From: Ectocarpus siliculosus
Taxonomy: Eukaryota; Sar; Phaeophyceae; Ectocarpales; Ectocarpaceae
Assembly: GCA_000310025.1 (NCBI GenBank)
Contig: FN649744.1
Location: 1,600,830-1,649,021 of the forward strand
Length of the DNA stretch: 48,192 nt
Direction: 5' to 3'
In this document: piece after piece, positions 21,971 through 32,603 of the stretch
Layout: each line of letters starts with the position of its first letter
How positions within the stretch are numbered: the stretch's first letter is position 1
Made by a program: the position numbers and the translations under genes
The notes under the pieces: model-generated
What the model was told of the DNA's origin: nothing
The model's database searches: none
What the model saw: the letters and a program-made list of their open reading frames with translations, nothing else

Positions 21971-24144
21971 GCAATAGAGTGGCACAACCGAGACGACCGG
22001 CTAGCACGGGGAAGCAACCGAGACACGCACTGCACGTAGTACATGACGCCACACAGTAATGAACAACGGCCACAGGTTCAAGGGAACTAGAGAGGGAAGG
22101 GGATCGTCCAAGAACAAGAGAACGGCTACCCCTACGCGAACGAGACAGCCCGCCACGAAGACGCGGCGGCGAAAGGGCCGAGACAGCTACTAAGGAATCG
22201 AAGTAGTAATTGAGCACATGCTCACTGGATACTGTGTTAAAAACGGTGGTGAAGCAAGCTAAAGGAGCCACGACGACAGTTTCACTGCAAACAAAATACA
22301 GAGTGGTGCAGACGGGGCTGGACAGGTAAAAACAAACCAGGAGACTTGGAAATATTTTGGCGCAAGACCCGGCAAGAAATCACGCAATCAAATTACTCCA
22401 GAAACGGGATGACGGAAAGGCAAAAAAGCTGGGCGGCAAAGTGATGAGCGAAGCGAAAGAAGAATTCAGAAAAACGAAGGGGCAGAGCAGGCGGTGGAAC
22501 TGAAAAGAACATTGGTGTCGGGTGGGCTTTGGTGGTAGAGCGCGCAAGTTGAAGTCAATCCACTCCTCGAAATTTCGGCAACGATCCACATGAGTCTAGC
22601 GAGGATACCCTGGCCGGTGCAGGGCAACGCACGTGTTCCAAGCTCACCTCAAGGAACGATAATGGGCGAGGATCTTCAACGAGACTCTGAAAGTAAGCGC
22701 AACCGGTGGGAAGTATCGTCCGCTTCCTCAAAAACGTTCTACGCGGTGTTGAGGTACCGAGTTGCAACAGCTCCCCACAACAAAACAGAAACGAAAACAA
22801 AGGCCGAACTAATTAATGCATAGACAATCATCCGTCGGCAGGCAACAGCACGGAGTCTACGGGGTAAGTGGAGGGCGAGGGCGATTGGTTCTCGTGTTTC
22901 TTTCTCCACGCGTTTTTCAACACTGGCCTCAAAACCCAAAGGCAAAGGTGCACCCGCACCCCTCGCACAAACGACACAATCAATTCAGAAACGAGAGGTG
23001 AGAGAGAGACAAAGGGAGCAACAGCTGGAACCCCCCTGTAGAGAATCACCGTAAAGTAAAACACGTTTCTCTTCGTGACAGGGTTTGGGGGACGGAAGCA
23101 CGCATTGATGCGTTCCTCCTCAACACTGCATTTCAAAAAGACAAACGAACGATACCACGAGGAAACAATGTCTCGAGGGGCGGGAACGGAGCCACGCAGT
23201 GGTTGTGTCCAAAAATCTATTAACACCCCAATCACGGCCGCCCCAAAAAACGAGTAACATACCGGCCAAGAGGCGGAGGCGGGGGGGGAGGGGGCATCCG
23301 TGCGCAGTGGTCTTACGGACGGCTCGTGAGCACACTAGGCAGCAAGCCACCATCCGGAACAGCCACAGGTCGTCGAAAAAACGGTGACTTGGCGAAGCAG
23401 GTGTTGACCATGTTATGATCAACGGCACTGGTAGCGGGAGCCGCTCCAAACACGTAACACTGGCGACAACACAAAAATAGGTGGCGGGGGAGGCAAGCAC
23501 TGGTCGTGTCGAGAAACACGTGCCCAGAGAGCCATTCCGCCTGGCATATTTTCTCTCGTGTAATGTGGGGGGGTTGGACAGATGCTCCAGCGAGAGGAAC
23601 AACTGACCCGGAAGCTACCTAGACCGCACGCGCGCGCACCTTACTTTTCGGATCGGATTGGCTGAACAACGCCGCTCTAACGGAACACCACGCCCGCAAC
23701 AAGCACATGTACGCCGGCAAAATGATGAGGCCAAGGCCCCCAACGCCGACGAGCACAAGATACGCAAAGCACAAGGAAAAAAAATGGAAATGAAGCCCCC
23801 GAAAGCAGAACGCGTACTACTTCGTAATTGAACCACAACGAAAACAAGCGTACATCTATGTACACATACAGCAGCGAATGGACACAGACAATGACGCAAC
23901 TTCGGAACGACGACTCCAACACACAACTCGGGTTTGGTCGGGAGGGTGCCGCCGCATACAGTTTCACCGCGGACCCAACCCCATCTAAATACAACCCACG
24001 TAACACAAACGGCTGTACAATCCACATACAGCAGACACAGAGGACACAGGTAAACCAAGCCGATACCAAACACAGCAGCCGCAACAACAATCAAACGCGC
24101 ACCCCTCTTCTCACCTCGCGTGTTGTGCGGCCCGCACTTACCAC

Positions 24145-26831
24145 TCACCTGACGCTCATGTGCCCCCCGCAGAGCATCTTCCCGGCGGCGCCGCCGCGGC
24201 CACCGGCGCCGCCGTCGGAGGACGACTTGGACGGGGGCGCGAACACGTCCCAGAACCGCAGGGTCTCGTCGCCGGCGCCGGACACCACGGTGCGCCCGTC
24301 GGGGGACGCCGCCATGTGGAGCACGCGGGAGGTGTGCCCGGAGAGCTCCTTCGTCTTGACCATGGACGGGTACTTCCACAGGCAGAGCTGGTTCTCGGCG
24401 TAGCCGTGGCTGGAGAGCAGCTCCTTCTCGGTGGTGGACCAGAGAAGGGAGAGCACCTGGCTGCCGGTGTCGACCGAGTTGAGCAGCGCGCCGGTCTGGG
24501 CGTTCCACGTCTTGATGCAGCGGTCGGCGGTGCCCCCGCCCGTGGCCAGAGTGTTGCGCTCGAACGGGCACCACGCGAGCGCCTTGACGGCCGCCTGGTG
24601 CTCCGTCAGGGTGAAGCGCGGCGCCGCCGTGGAGAAGCGGCCCGTCCCGACCGAGGCGTCCCACAGGCAGCAGGTGTTGTCGTTGCTGCCGGAGGCGAGG
24701 GTGCTGCCGTCCGGGGACCAGCTCAGGCCGCAGACCTGCAGGGTGGGGAGGGGGGGGGGGGAGGGGGGGCGCGGGCAGAGGTTTTATTGAGTTGAAACTA
24801 GAGTATCGGAGGTTGGGATGCATGCATCATTTACGCTTGTAGGGATTATTTAATTTTTGGTGGCAGCGCCTAGTTAGTTAGATAAAAAGTGACTACGGGA
24901 AAAGATAAAAATGTCTTCGCGTTGAACAGCAGCAAGCAAGAGGGGTTGTGCTAGAGACAGGCATGAACGGATAAAAAGAGAATCATGTCTTGGGAGGGAA
25001 GTCATGTCATGGGGGGGAAGTCATGCGAACAGCCCGTCACCAACACCTACAACCACAAAAACGATGCCCTGGTCAACCGGCTCGTGTGGTAGACAAGGGC
25101 TCGTGTGTGCAAGCTTTTTTTTGCTCCATTTGTCATGGTGCACGATGAACCAACTTCACTTTACACTAAGGCAAATCCGGCCCTCCACACACACGACAAA
25201 CAAAAGGCGCTACTGCAAAATATGAAGCGCACACTTTTGTAAAACGAAGGAGAATGTATAACGCGCTTCTGCTGTGATGCTTCCATCTCATGAATACCTG
25301 CTACACTACAGCAAGCGCGCTGCACACCTACACCGCATCCACCAACAACAACACCGATGCCTAGGTCAACCGGGTCGTGTCGTGTGACAAAGGTTTTTGT
25401 GTCCTTGTTTTTTTGTGCGGTATGTGAGTAGCAATCACGATAAACCAATCCGTTCACCAGTCAAGTCCGGCCCTTGACACACAGGAAAAAAATGCGCCAA
25501 GAGGTGTGTATTATAACGCACACGTAAAACAACATCGGGAAAAAATAGCTTGCTGCTGCTGTGATATGCATACATACTTCCGTCTCTTTAATACTACATT
25601 TCAGGACGCGAGCTGCACGCGTGGCTGTTCGGCACAACAGTGTTTCGAGGTTTAAGTGAGAAACAAGAAATTTGAAACGGCAAAGGCACCGGACCAAAAA
25701 ACACGCGGCGGAGGCGGACCCACGCAACACAACGAAAGTACTCAAAAGATACATATATCAGTACAAGCGACTCGTATATTCTACGCCTTTCTCTCTCTCT
25801 CTCACCTCCTGTGTGTGCCCTCGTAGCGTGCCGACCGCGTGCCGCTGCATTCGGAGGTCGTGGTGCACCGCCGTGGTGTCGCGGGAGCCCGAGGTGAGGA
25901 CGTGCTCGTTCCACGCGAGGGCTCCGACGCGCGCGCTGTGGCCGTTCATGCTGCGGAGCATGGTGACGGTGGACGAGTCCCAGAACTGAGTCTCGCCGCC
26001 CGCGGTGCCCACCGCGAGGTGGGTGCCGCTGGCCGTCCACGACACCGAGGAGACGTAGTCCTGCTCCCCCTCCAGGCTGCAGAGCTCGGTGATGTCGCCG
26101 CTCTTGGCGTTCCAGAGGTAGACGCACTGGCCCAGGGCCACCGCGAGGACGTCGTTGGAGCCCCAGGAGAGCAGGTTCAGGTAGTAGTCGTCGAGGAGGT
26201 CGGGCGCGTCGAGGATGCGGACGGGGGCGGAGGGGATGTGGCGCGTGGGGCGGGCGGAGCCGGAGGAGGAGGAGCGGGAGGAGCCCTTGTTCTGGCTGTA
26301 GAGGACGCGGAGCCCGTTCTGGTAGCCCTCCTCCTGCGCGGGAGCCTTGTTGCGGAAGGCGAGCACGCGGTGGCCGGGGGCCGAGGCGGCGGCGGGCGGG
26401 TGGCCGAGAAGGTTGGACTCCAGCACCTTCTGAAACTCGCCGCTGTTGCCGCCGTCGACGGCCGCAGCGGTGGATCCAGCGCCGCCGGGAGCCGTGTTCT
26501 CCCCGCCGTCGTTCTCCTTGCTCATGAGGTAGTTGGACCTGCTCATGCACATGGAGGAGCGGCTGGGGATGAAGCGGTCCCGTCTCTCGCCGCCCGCTGG
26601 CGCCGCGATTCCCTGGGCGGAAGACGTCGATGAAGATGACGAGGACGAAGCAGAGCAGGTAGAGGCGTCCGCGGCGTCCTTGAGCTGCTGCTGGGCCTGC
26701 TGCTGCTGTTGCTGCTGCTGCTGCTGGAGCTGCTTGCGCTGCCACCGCGGCAGGACCGAGGTGCTGAGCGGGGCGTCAAAGGACATGGATGCCTCGAAGT
26801 CGGCGATTTCGCTTGCGCGGGTAGCTGCCAT
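24145..26831 (-). CDS. CDC20/Fizzy, APC/C activator (WD40)
   Basis: This is the mitotic co-activator that recruits substrates to the anaphase-promoting complex and is the target of the spindle checkpoint. Two exons: 25806-26831 (342 codons) and 24145-24735 (197 codons with stop), joined in phase 0 across a 1.07-kb intron, give 538 residues. Visible: poly-Q at 34-49, C-box DRFIPSR at 85-91, KEN at 105-107, then [12 protein letters not shown] and [20 protein letters not shown] leading into seven WD40 blades ([68 protein letters not shown]). GYQN-VLYSQ and [11 protein letters not shown] place it with CDC20 rather than Cdh1. The C-terminus reads HMSVR, a -VR where APC/C activators usually have -IR. 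The TGA stop overlaps a strong donor (AG|GTGAGT at 24148-24149), so an extra 3' exon is possible. Confidence 0.95.
26680..26735 (-). repeat. CAG/CAA repeat encoding poly-Q in CDC20
   Basis: CTG/TTG triplets on the + strand encode 15 Q in a 16-residue span near the CDC20 N-terminus, upstream of the C-box. Length variation here would stay in frame. Confidence 0.85.
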
Positions 26832-27174
26832 GATGATTTTGTGGATTGGGTGTGTAGTTTATACTCGCGCTCTCTCGGTGCTTTCTCGTATACGCGATCG
26901 GACTGCTGTTGATTCAGTGCAGGGCGTGTAGCTTGAGAGAGGTGGGAAAGAGCGGGAGTGAGCGGAAGGGGGGGGGAGGACAGCGGCGCCTGGACGGCGG
27001 AAAGACAGGAAAAGTAGCCGTTAGGAATTGCGCGCTTTCCACGGGACTGTCAGGATCCGTGGTACCTGTGGTGTACCGCAAAGTATATCGCGGTGCCCCA
27101 CGAGACTGAAAACCACACAAGGCTGGCAGAGCAAGCAAGGCCGCTGCACAGGGCGTGAGAGCAGCACCGCTAGC
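26832..27174. promoter_or_regulatory. Shared divergent promoter region, CDC20 / TSR3
   Basis: Only 343 bp separate the CDC20 ATG (minus) from the TSR3 ATG (plus), so both promoters and 5' UTRs must fit here, unless an upstream non-coding first exon exists. TATA-like strings face each way (AGTTTATACT near 26856, AAGTATATCG near 27080). No element was positively identified. Co-expression of a mitotic and a ribosome-assembly gene in dividing cells would be expected but is inference. Confidence 0.6.
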
Positions 27175-30100
27175 ATGGAGCGTGACAGACCACTGAAAGG
27201 AAAGGGTGGAGGGAAGAGAGGTAAAGGTAGAGGCGGCGGCGGCGGCCGCGGCAGGGGCGGTAGGCCAAAGTCGTCACAAGGTAGGGGTCACGGCCACCGA
27301 CATCATGCTCAAGGCGACAGCTGGCGGAGGAACGGAGGAGCAGCACGGGAGATGATCGATCGCGAGAGGGACGAGTCGGGGGAATTGGCCCAGTCCATCA
27401 CTGTCAGCCTTCGCATGTGGGACTTCGAGCAGTGTGACGTGAAGAAGTGCACGGGTCGCAAGCTTTGCCGGCTCGGTGAGAACAGCGGCGGCACAACGGT
27501 GGCATATACAGCAAGCAGTACATGTACAAGTACGCGTAGTGCTGTTTACATATCATAAGTGTGGTTTTGGAGGTCATGGATGGTCTTGTTCTTCCCGCCA
27601 GCAACTGCTTGCTACGGCGGCGTGATCGTATGGTGTAGCGCCTATGGTGCTGGCACAGCAGTAGTTATTGATGTCCATGCAGAGGCCTCACCTTCGTCAC
27701 GAACCCGCTGTGCATTTTGAATTATACTAGGACTGCTGTTCAGAGACCGACCAAGTCGATTGCCGAGGCGCACCACACCACCACCTCCAGTACGGGAAGA
27801 CCCCACAGCAATCCAGTTACTGCTGTAGTCTAAATAGAGGCAGAGTAGACTACAGCAGTATTTAGTGCTGTGTGACGACTGCTGCCAAGGCCCTCTTGTA
27901 AATGCCGTATATGGTGCGGACGTTTTTGCCTGTGTGTTGTCGTGCCCTTCACAGAAATATCGGGCGCTAGAGAGTTCGTTTGAACCGTCAGCGGGTCTAC
28001 ACGCCCGGCGAGCTGTCTAGCTGCTGTACGTAGCGATGCAGGAGGAACTGGTGTGTGTAGACCCCCTCATGTGTACACGAACAGGTGGCGGAAGCGCGTG
28101 CTCTGTAGAGTCAAAGCAGCGTATAACTCTGCCGAGCAACCGTGACGCGTTATCCCAACCATGCGTTACCCACCTGCTGTGGTTCTCACACTCTTGCTAA
28201 CGCTTGCTGACTCGCCCCCCCCCCCGTTCCCAGGACTCGTCCGGGAAATGGAGCTTGGCGCGCCGTTCTCGGGACTGGTGCTCAGCCCCAACGGCGAACT
28301 AACGGTGTCGCCCGCCGACAGGGTAAGCTCGGGGAGGGGGGAGGGGGGGTGGGGGCGGAATGTATTTGACGATCAAGCAGGTGTTGTGTACTCCGTAGCA
28401 GTCAATGTCTGGCCTACTTGCCGTGCAGAAGGGCGCGCTCTGCGCGTGGGACACACTCGCAACGCCTTGTAACCCTTGTGTGCTCTCGACCTTTGTAGCA
28501 CCGTAGAACCTTTGTCCCTCGTGGAGCCGGAACTACGATTATTGAGTAGCAGCAGGCTTGAGGACGTTTTCCATGTCACTGAATTCCAGGCAACGCCAAT
28601 CCGTTCCCATATCTTGGTGATGTTTTGCAACGTTTGTGCCCTGGGTGTCGCCGAACGTACACACTTACTACCACGGTGCTTTAGTTCGTTCCGCTGATGC
28701 TTCCCACGTAGACGCCTCTCTTGCTTGATCTTGCGCATTGATGATGCTTGTGGTTGCTTTCCGTCTGTTTCGCCCCCGCACCTCCCTAGCTTCGCTACAT
28801 TCTTGTAGGTATCTTCCTATCTTCGTTGCCACTGTGAATGTCGTCGCCCTCACTGTTGCCCCCCCCCCCCAACGCCCCTGTCCCTCACCCTCACATGTAA
28901 TCCCCCTCTCGCGACCCGCCACAGGAGGTCGTCGAGACTCTGGGCATGTCGGTGATAGACTGCTCGTGGGCCCGACTCGACGAGATACCTTTCCACCAGG
29001 TACGTGTCGCCCGCAAGAGACACCAGTAGGTAGTCGTGGCTTCGTGTCCGCCCCTGCTCCCGGCGGTGTGTTTAGCTGTATTGGTACCTACGCGTGCTGG
29101 GCCATCTGCCCCGCGGGGAACAGCAAGAGGGGTGCAGCCTTTACCTATACATTCCGCGATCATGACCATCGTCTCTCGGAGGGATCGGGTGCCCTGCATC
29201 CCCCCCCTCCATTCCCGACATGTATCATCCGTCCAGATGACGGTAGCGTTCGTTCATCTCAACGATATGGATACCTACGCTCCAGTGTGCTGCTGCTTCT
29301 CCGTTCACGTCCAGCGATCTAGCGTGCGGCCTTCTGAACCGGAGTGCGAGCTGAAGAACAAATCGCTTCGCTCGAGAACACAGCAGCAGTAGAGTAGCGA
29401 GCGTAAAATGCGGAGGATTTTGCAGGTCGTGTGTGGTCTCTTCTCTCTTTCGTTGTTCCTCGTCCGAATTTCTTCGCTCGCGTTCTTGCTGCTCCGACCT
29501 TGCCTTCAGATGCGGAGAGGCCACCACCGGCTGCTTCCTTTCCTCGTCGCGGCAAACCCGGTCAACTACGGGAAACCCATGAAGCTCACGTGCGCGGAGG
29601 CAATAGCGGCCACTCTGTACATCGTGGGGCACCAGGTATGGTGGGAACTTGTTTGCTCATTCATGAACTCTGGGATCGTGACTTGTTGTGTTTTTTTTGT
29701 TTTGAATTGAACCGGACTGGAAGACCAATCGCAATCGTATCCCTTGGCCGAAGGTGATGCGGTGACGTACTGCTGCCATGATTGGCCTACGTTTTCGCGT
29801 CCTTGTTGCACGGTTGGGCGTCCTCTCGACGTGCGGAGACATACGTCAGTTGGTGCCTGGCATACTTTGCCAAATGGAAGAAAAGACGATGACGGTCAGA
29901 ACGCAATGTGCAAGATGAGATGAGGACATACCAGAACACACACGAGACTATGAGATATTGAGCACGGTTATTCTAGATTGCACGATTTAGGCGAGCACGG
30001 CAGAAGGAAAGTGCGGACACCTTGAGAAACCCTTTCTCGTGTGTGACCCAGGCTGGCGCGTGCAAAACCCGTACCGAATAGGTGGAACAATAGACGTCCT

Positions 30101-32603
30101 GAAATGAAGGGGATGACGCACACGCATGCGTGTCTCTAGAAGGATGCGAACAGTACGGCAACGCTACGGAGGAAGGAGCGTGTGTTGCTCGCACCCACAA
30201 CAGCATATAAACATGCCCATGCAAGACTTTTGTTTTTATCGCTTGGCACAATGATGAACCCGCAGGGTGGAAAGAGGTGCGCAACGAAAGCACTCAACGT
30301 TACGTGGCCCGAAACAGTGCAAACGTGAGGCTTTCGAACGAGTGCTTGGGGGGGGCATACCATGGGATTCGGGATGACCACCGACCGCACAGACGGGCGA
30401 CCGTCTTCCTCAATTTTCTCGGTTTCATCTCTTTTGGCACAAACACACTTGAGGCAACCCATCACCATCACACCCTGACCTACCAACACTTCCCCCGAAA
30501 GCGCATGAGAGTCTCTCCCGCCCTTCTTTTATGAGCGGTTACTTGTTTTTTTTTCCCAACTTACCATGTGTTGTTGACACAAACGTCCCGTGCGAAGCTG
30601 TCGCGACCCGTACGCTCACTCCGACTCTTACGGCTCAAGAATAGACGGGTGTCTCCTTGAATCCTTGCGAACACGCTTCTAGGTATTTCTTTTTGTTGTG
30701 TTTGGCTTCTCGCACGGTTGTCTTCTTGAATCCTTGCGAACACGCTTCTGAGTGTATTTTTTTGTTGTTGTTGTGTGTGGCTTCTCGCGCTTAGGACGAG
30801 GCCGTGAAGGTGATGGACCAGTTCGGGTGGGGGGCGGAGTTCCTGCGCGTGAACGAGGATGTCCTGGAGACCTACGCGGCGTGCGCGGACGGGGCTGAGG
30901 TGGTCAAGGCCCAAGTGAGTGTGTGTCACGGCGGCGGGATTATTTTCCCGGCGGCGTTTCTCGTGTTTCCACTTCGCCGGATTGGCCTGCCGGGTAATAC
31001 TAGGAGCAACGTCGTGTTCTTAGTCCCTTGACGTCAGTATTTTTTTTTTTTAGTAGATGCTTGGTTTTCGAATCTGATCGTTTGGTACTTAAGGAGCAGC
31101 GCAACAGAGGTGTACTGGTACGGATTTTTCTTTTTTTCGTACAGACATCTGTGCTGTGTGGTCAGGTAATGTGCCGCCTGACGCGCTTCTACCAATGTTT
31201 GGCCTTGTGGGACTCTGTGCTTCTGGTGTTGTGTTTTTTTGGCGGTCTGTGTTGTTTGTTGTTGGCATGATCCAAAGACAACAACGTGATCCGATCTGCT
31301 GCGTGAGGGGGATTTTTTTTATAACACTTGTCATTCGTATTTTTGTTATCACGGTTCCTCGCTGCCCCTCCCCCTTGTACTGGCGCACATCCCTCGCATC
31401 GTTAATTCCCCACCCCCATCTATCTTTCGTATTGTCAGTCTTTGTATGTCTGCAATGTCCTTGCTGCCGTTCTTCGTTTGTCTACTTTTTGAACAACACT
31501 GTTCCACCTCCCACCCAAGGAACACGAAAAAACAACGTACTCCGAATCCCGTCATTTGTTTGTCTTGGTTTCGCTTTTTTCAAAAAGGCGGCGTTTTTGG
31601 CACGATGCGAGGAAGAGGCCAACTCCCGCCGCGACGCCGTCTCGATGGAGGACATGATGCCTCCCTCGTACTCCGACGAAGAGGAGTACGGCAACCACGG
31701 TTCCGAGAACGGTTCCGAGAACGGTTCCGAGAATGGTTCTTCTGAAGGCGTCACGGAGAGAGGCAAGTTCTGCGACGCTCTGTTGATGCCCGCGGCGGTA
31801 TTAGTGGCATCTGTGTTGTTGTTTTTTCTCATCCCTTGCGGCTACATAGTCACCTCAGATGTGAAGACCGGGCAGCAGTGAAGGCCCGCACGAGAGATAG
31901 AGGGTCCAAAGGAAACTAACCCACGTTTTTTGTGTGGCATGTGTGCGAGGCATGCAGGACGATTATGTGTGAAGTTTTCTCAACCCGGGGCGATATGTTT
32001 CCGAGGCCCACGTAAAGCAAAACAATTTGTGTGCAGCGTTGGTCAGGGTAGCGCGAGAACGGAAGGGCGGCAGGGCATCGAATGGATGGACGGGTGAACG
32101 AGATTTGGCGTCTGGTCACCATTGCGAGGACCCGTGTATACAACACAATGTAGAGGGAACAGCCACGATCGATTTCTGCTAGTCGCTGGGTACCCCACCC
32201 CCTTCTGCTTCTATTCTACAAGTAGACTGCCGTTTTCGGTTCTCTTCTCAACTTCTCAAGGAGAAGGAAGGCGCCGAGTGGCCCGACGGGGGGGGCCGGC
32301 ACGAGAAAAGACAAACTCGTAAAAAAAATTAAGGCCCCGTCACTCACCTCTGCTTGCCCGGCCGTTTTCCGCTGCGTCTCCCCGAAAAATAATCTTGGGG
32401 CTGAATTTCACGCAGAAATGGCCGAAGAGCGCGCGGAGGAGAAGGAGAGCTGGAACGGTCGCGGTGACGGCAGAAAGAGAAACGGCGAGCCGTGTCCGGC
32501 GGGCGAGGAGGAGGCTGTCTCTATTGCTGCTTCAGACAGCCGAGGGGCGGCGGCGGCGGCGGCGAAGGATGGAGGAGATGCTGTCGAGCAAGTACCCCGA
32601 TAG
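27175..32603 (+). CDS. TSR3, 18S rRNA aminocarboxypropyltransferase
   Basis: TSR3 transfers the 3-amino-3-carboxypropyl group from SAM to the hypermodified pseudouridine of 18S rRNA late in 40S assembly. Exons: 27175-27475, 28234-28322, 28925-28999, 29510-29635, 30795-30914, 31588-31762, 32416-32603; all joins keep frame. The N-terminus is an RGG/RG-rich tail (residues 7-30). Family blocks follow: [107 protein letters not shown]. After this core, exon 6 adds an acidic tail with three SEN-G repeats. It then either reads on to a stop at 31881 through a hydrophobic segment (334 aa) or splices at a GC donor (AG|GCAAGT, 31763) to 32416 and ends at 32603 (about 357 aa, hydrophilic). I prefer the spliced form. 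Enzyme identity is secure; the tail is not. Confidence 0.92.
27818..27860. repeat. 14-bp perfect inverted repeat, TSR3 intron 1
   Basis: TACTGCTGTAGTCT at 27818-27831 pairs with its exact complement at 27847-27860 across a 15-nt loop. The core TACTGCTGTAGT motif, on either strand, recurs in loose form elsewhere in the window (for example about 6037, 28020, 40450, 42207, 44513). The hairpin lies in the intron and in transcribed RNA. Confidence 0.8.
30650..30794 (+). repeat. Tandem duplication ending at the TSR3 exon 5 acceptor
   Basis: Unit 1 (30650-30718) and unit 2 (30719-30793) share CTTGAATCCTTGCGAACACG and GGCTTCTCGC. Unit 2 ends in GCTTAG, the splice acceptor used for exon 5. Unit 1 has GCACGGT at the same point and so lacks the AG. 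Confidence 0.8.
31699..31734 (+). repeat. Three 12-bp repeats in TSR3 exon 6
   Basis: Three units of GGTTCCGAGAA(C/T) encode repeated G-S-E-N in the acidic C-terminal tail. They stay in frame. Confidence 0.85.

Larger units (their letters stand above)
19185..24144. other. Long spacer and probable CDC20 3' UTR
   Basis: No protein gene is supported. The CDC20-proximal part (about 22-24.1 kb) is T-poor on the + strand, so T-rich in CDC20 sense, consistent with a long 3' UTR. It also holds two palindromic AT tracts near 19.7-19.84 kb and a G-quadruplex-capable run at 21947-21970. A 223-codon minus-strand frame at 21600-22271 has no recognisable domain. Confidence 0.5.

Noticed and set aside
21600-22271. 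223-codon minus-strand frame
   Set aside because: No recognisable domain or conserved motif; lies in the probable CDC20 3' region.
23615-24823. 402-codon minus-strand open frame
   Set aside because: Overlaps CDC20 exon 2 in another frame; the first third is an out-of-frame reading of WD40 codons.
25839-26633. 264-codon plus-strand open frame
   Set aside because: Lies antisense to CDC20 exon 1; its openness comes from GC-rich codon bias of the real gene.
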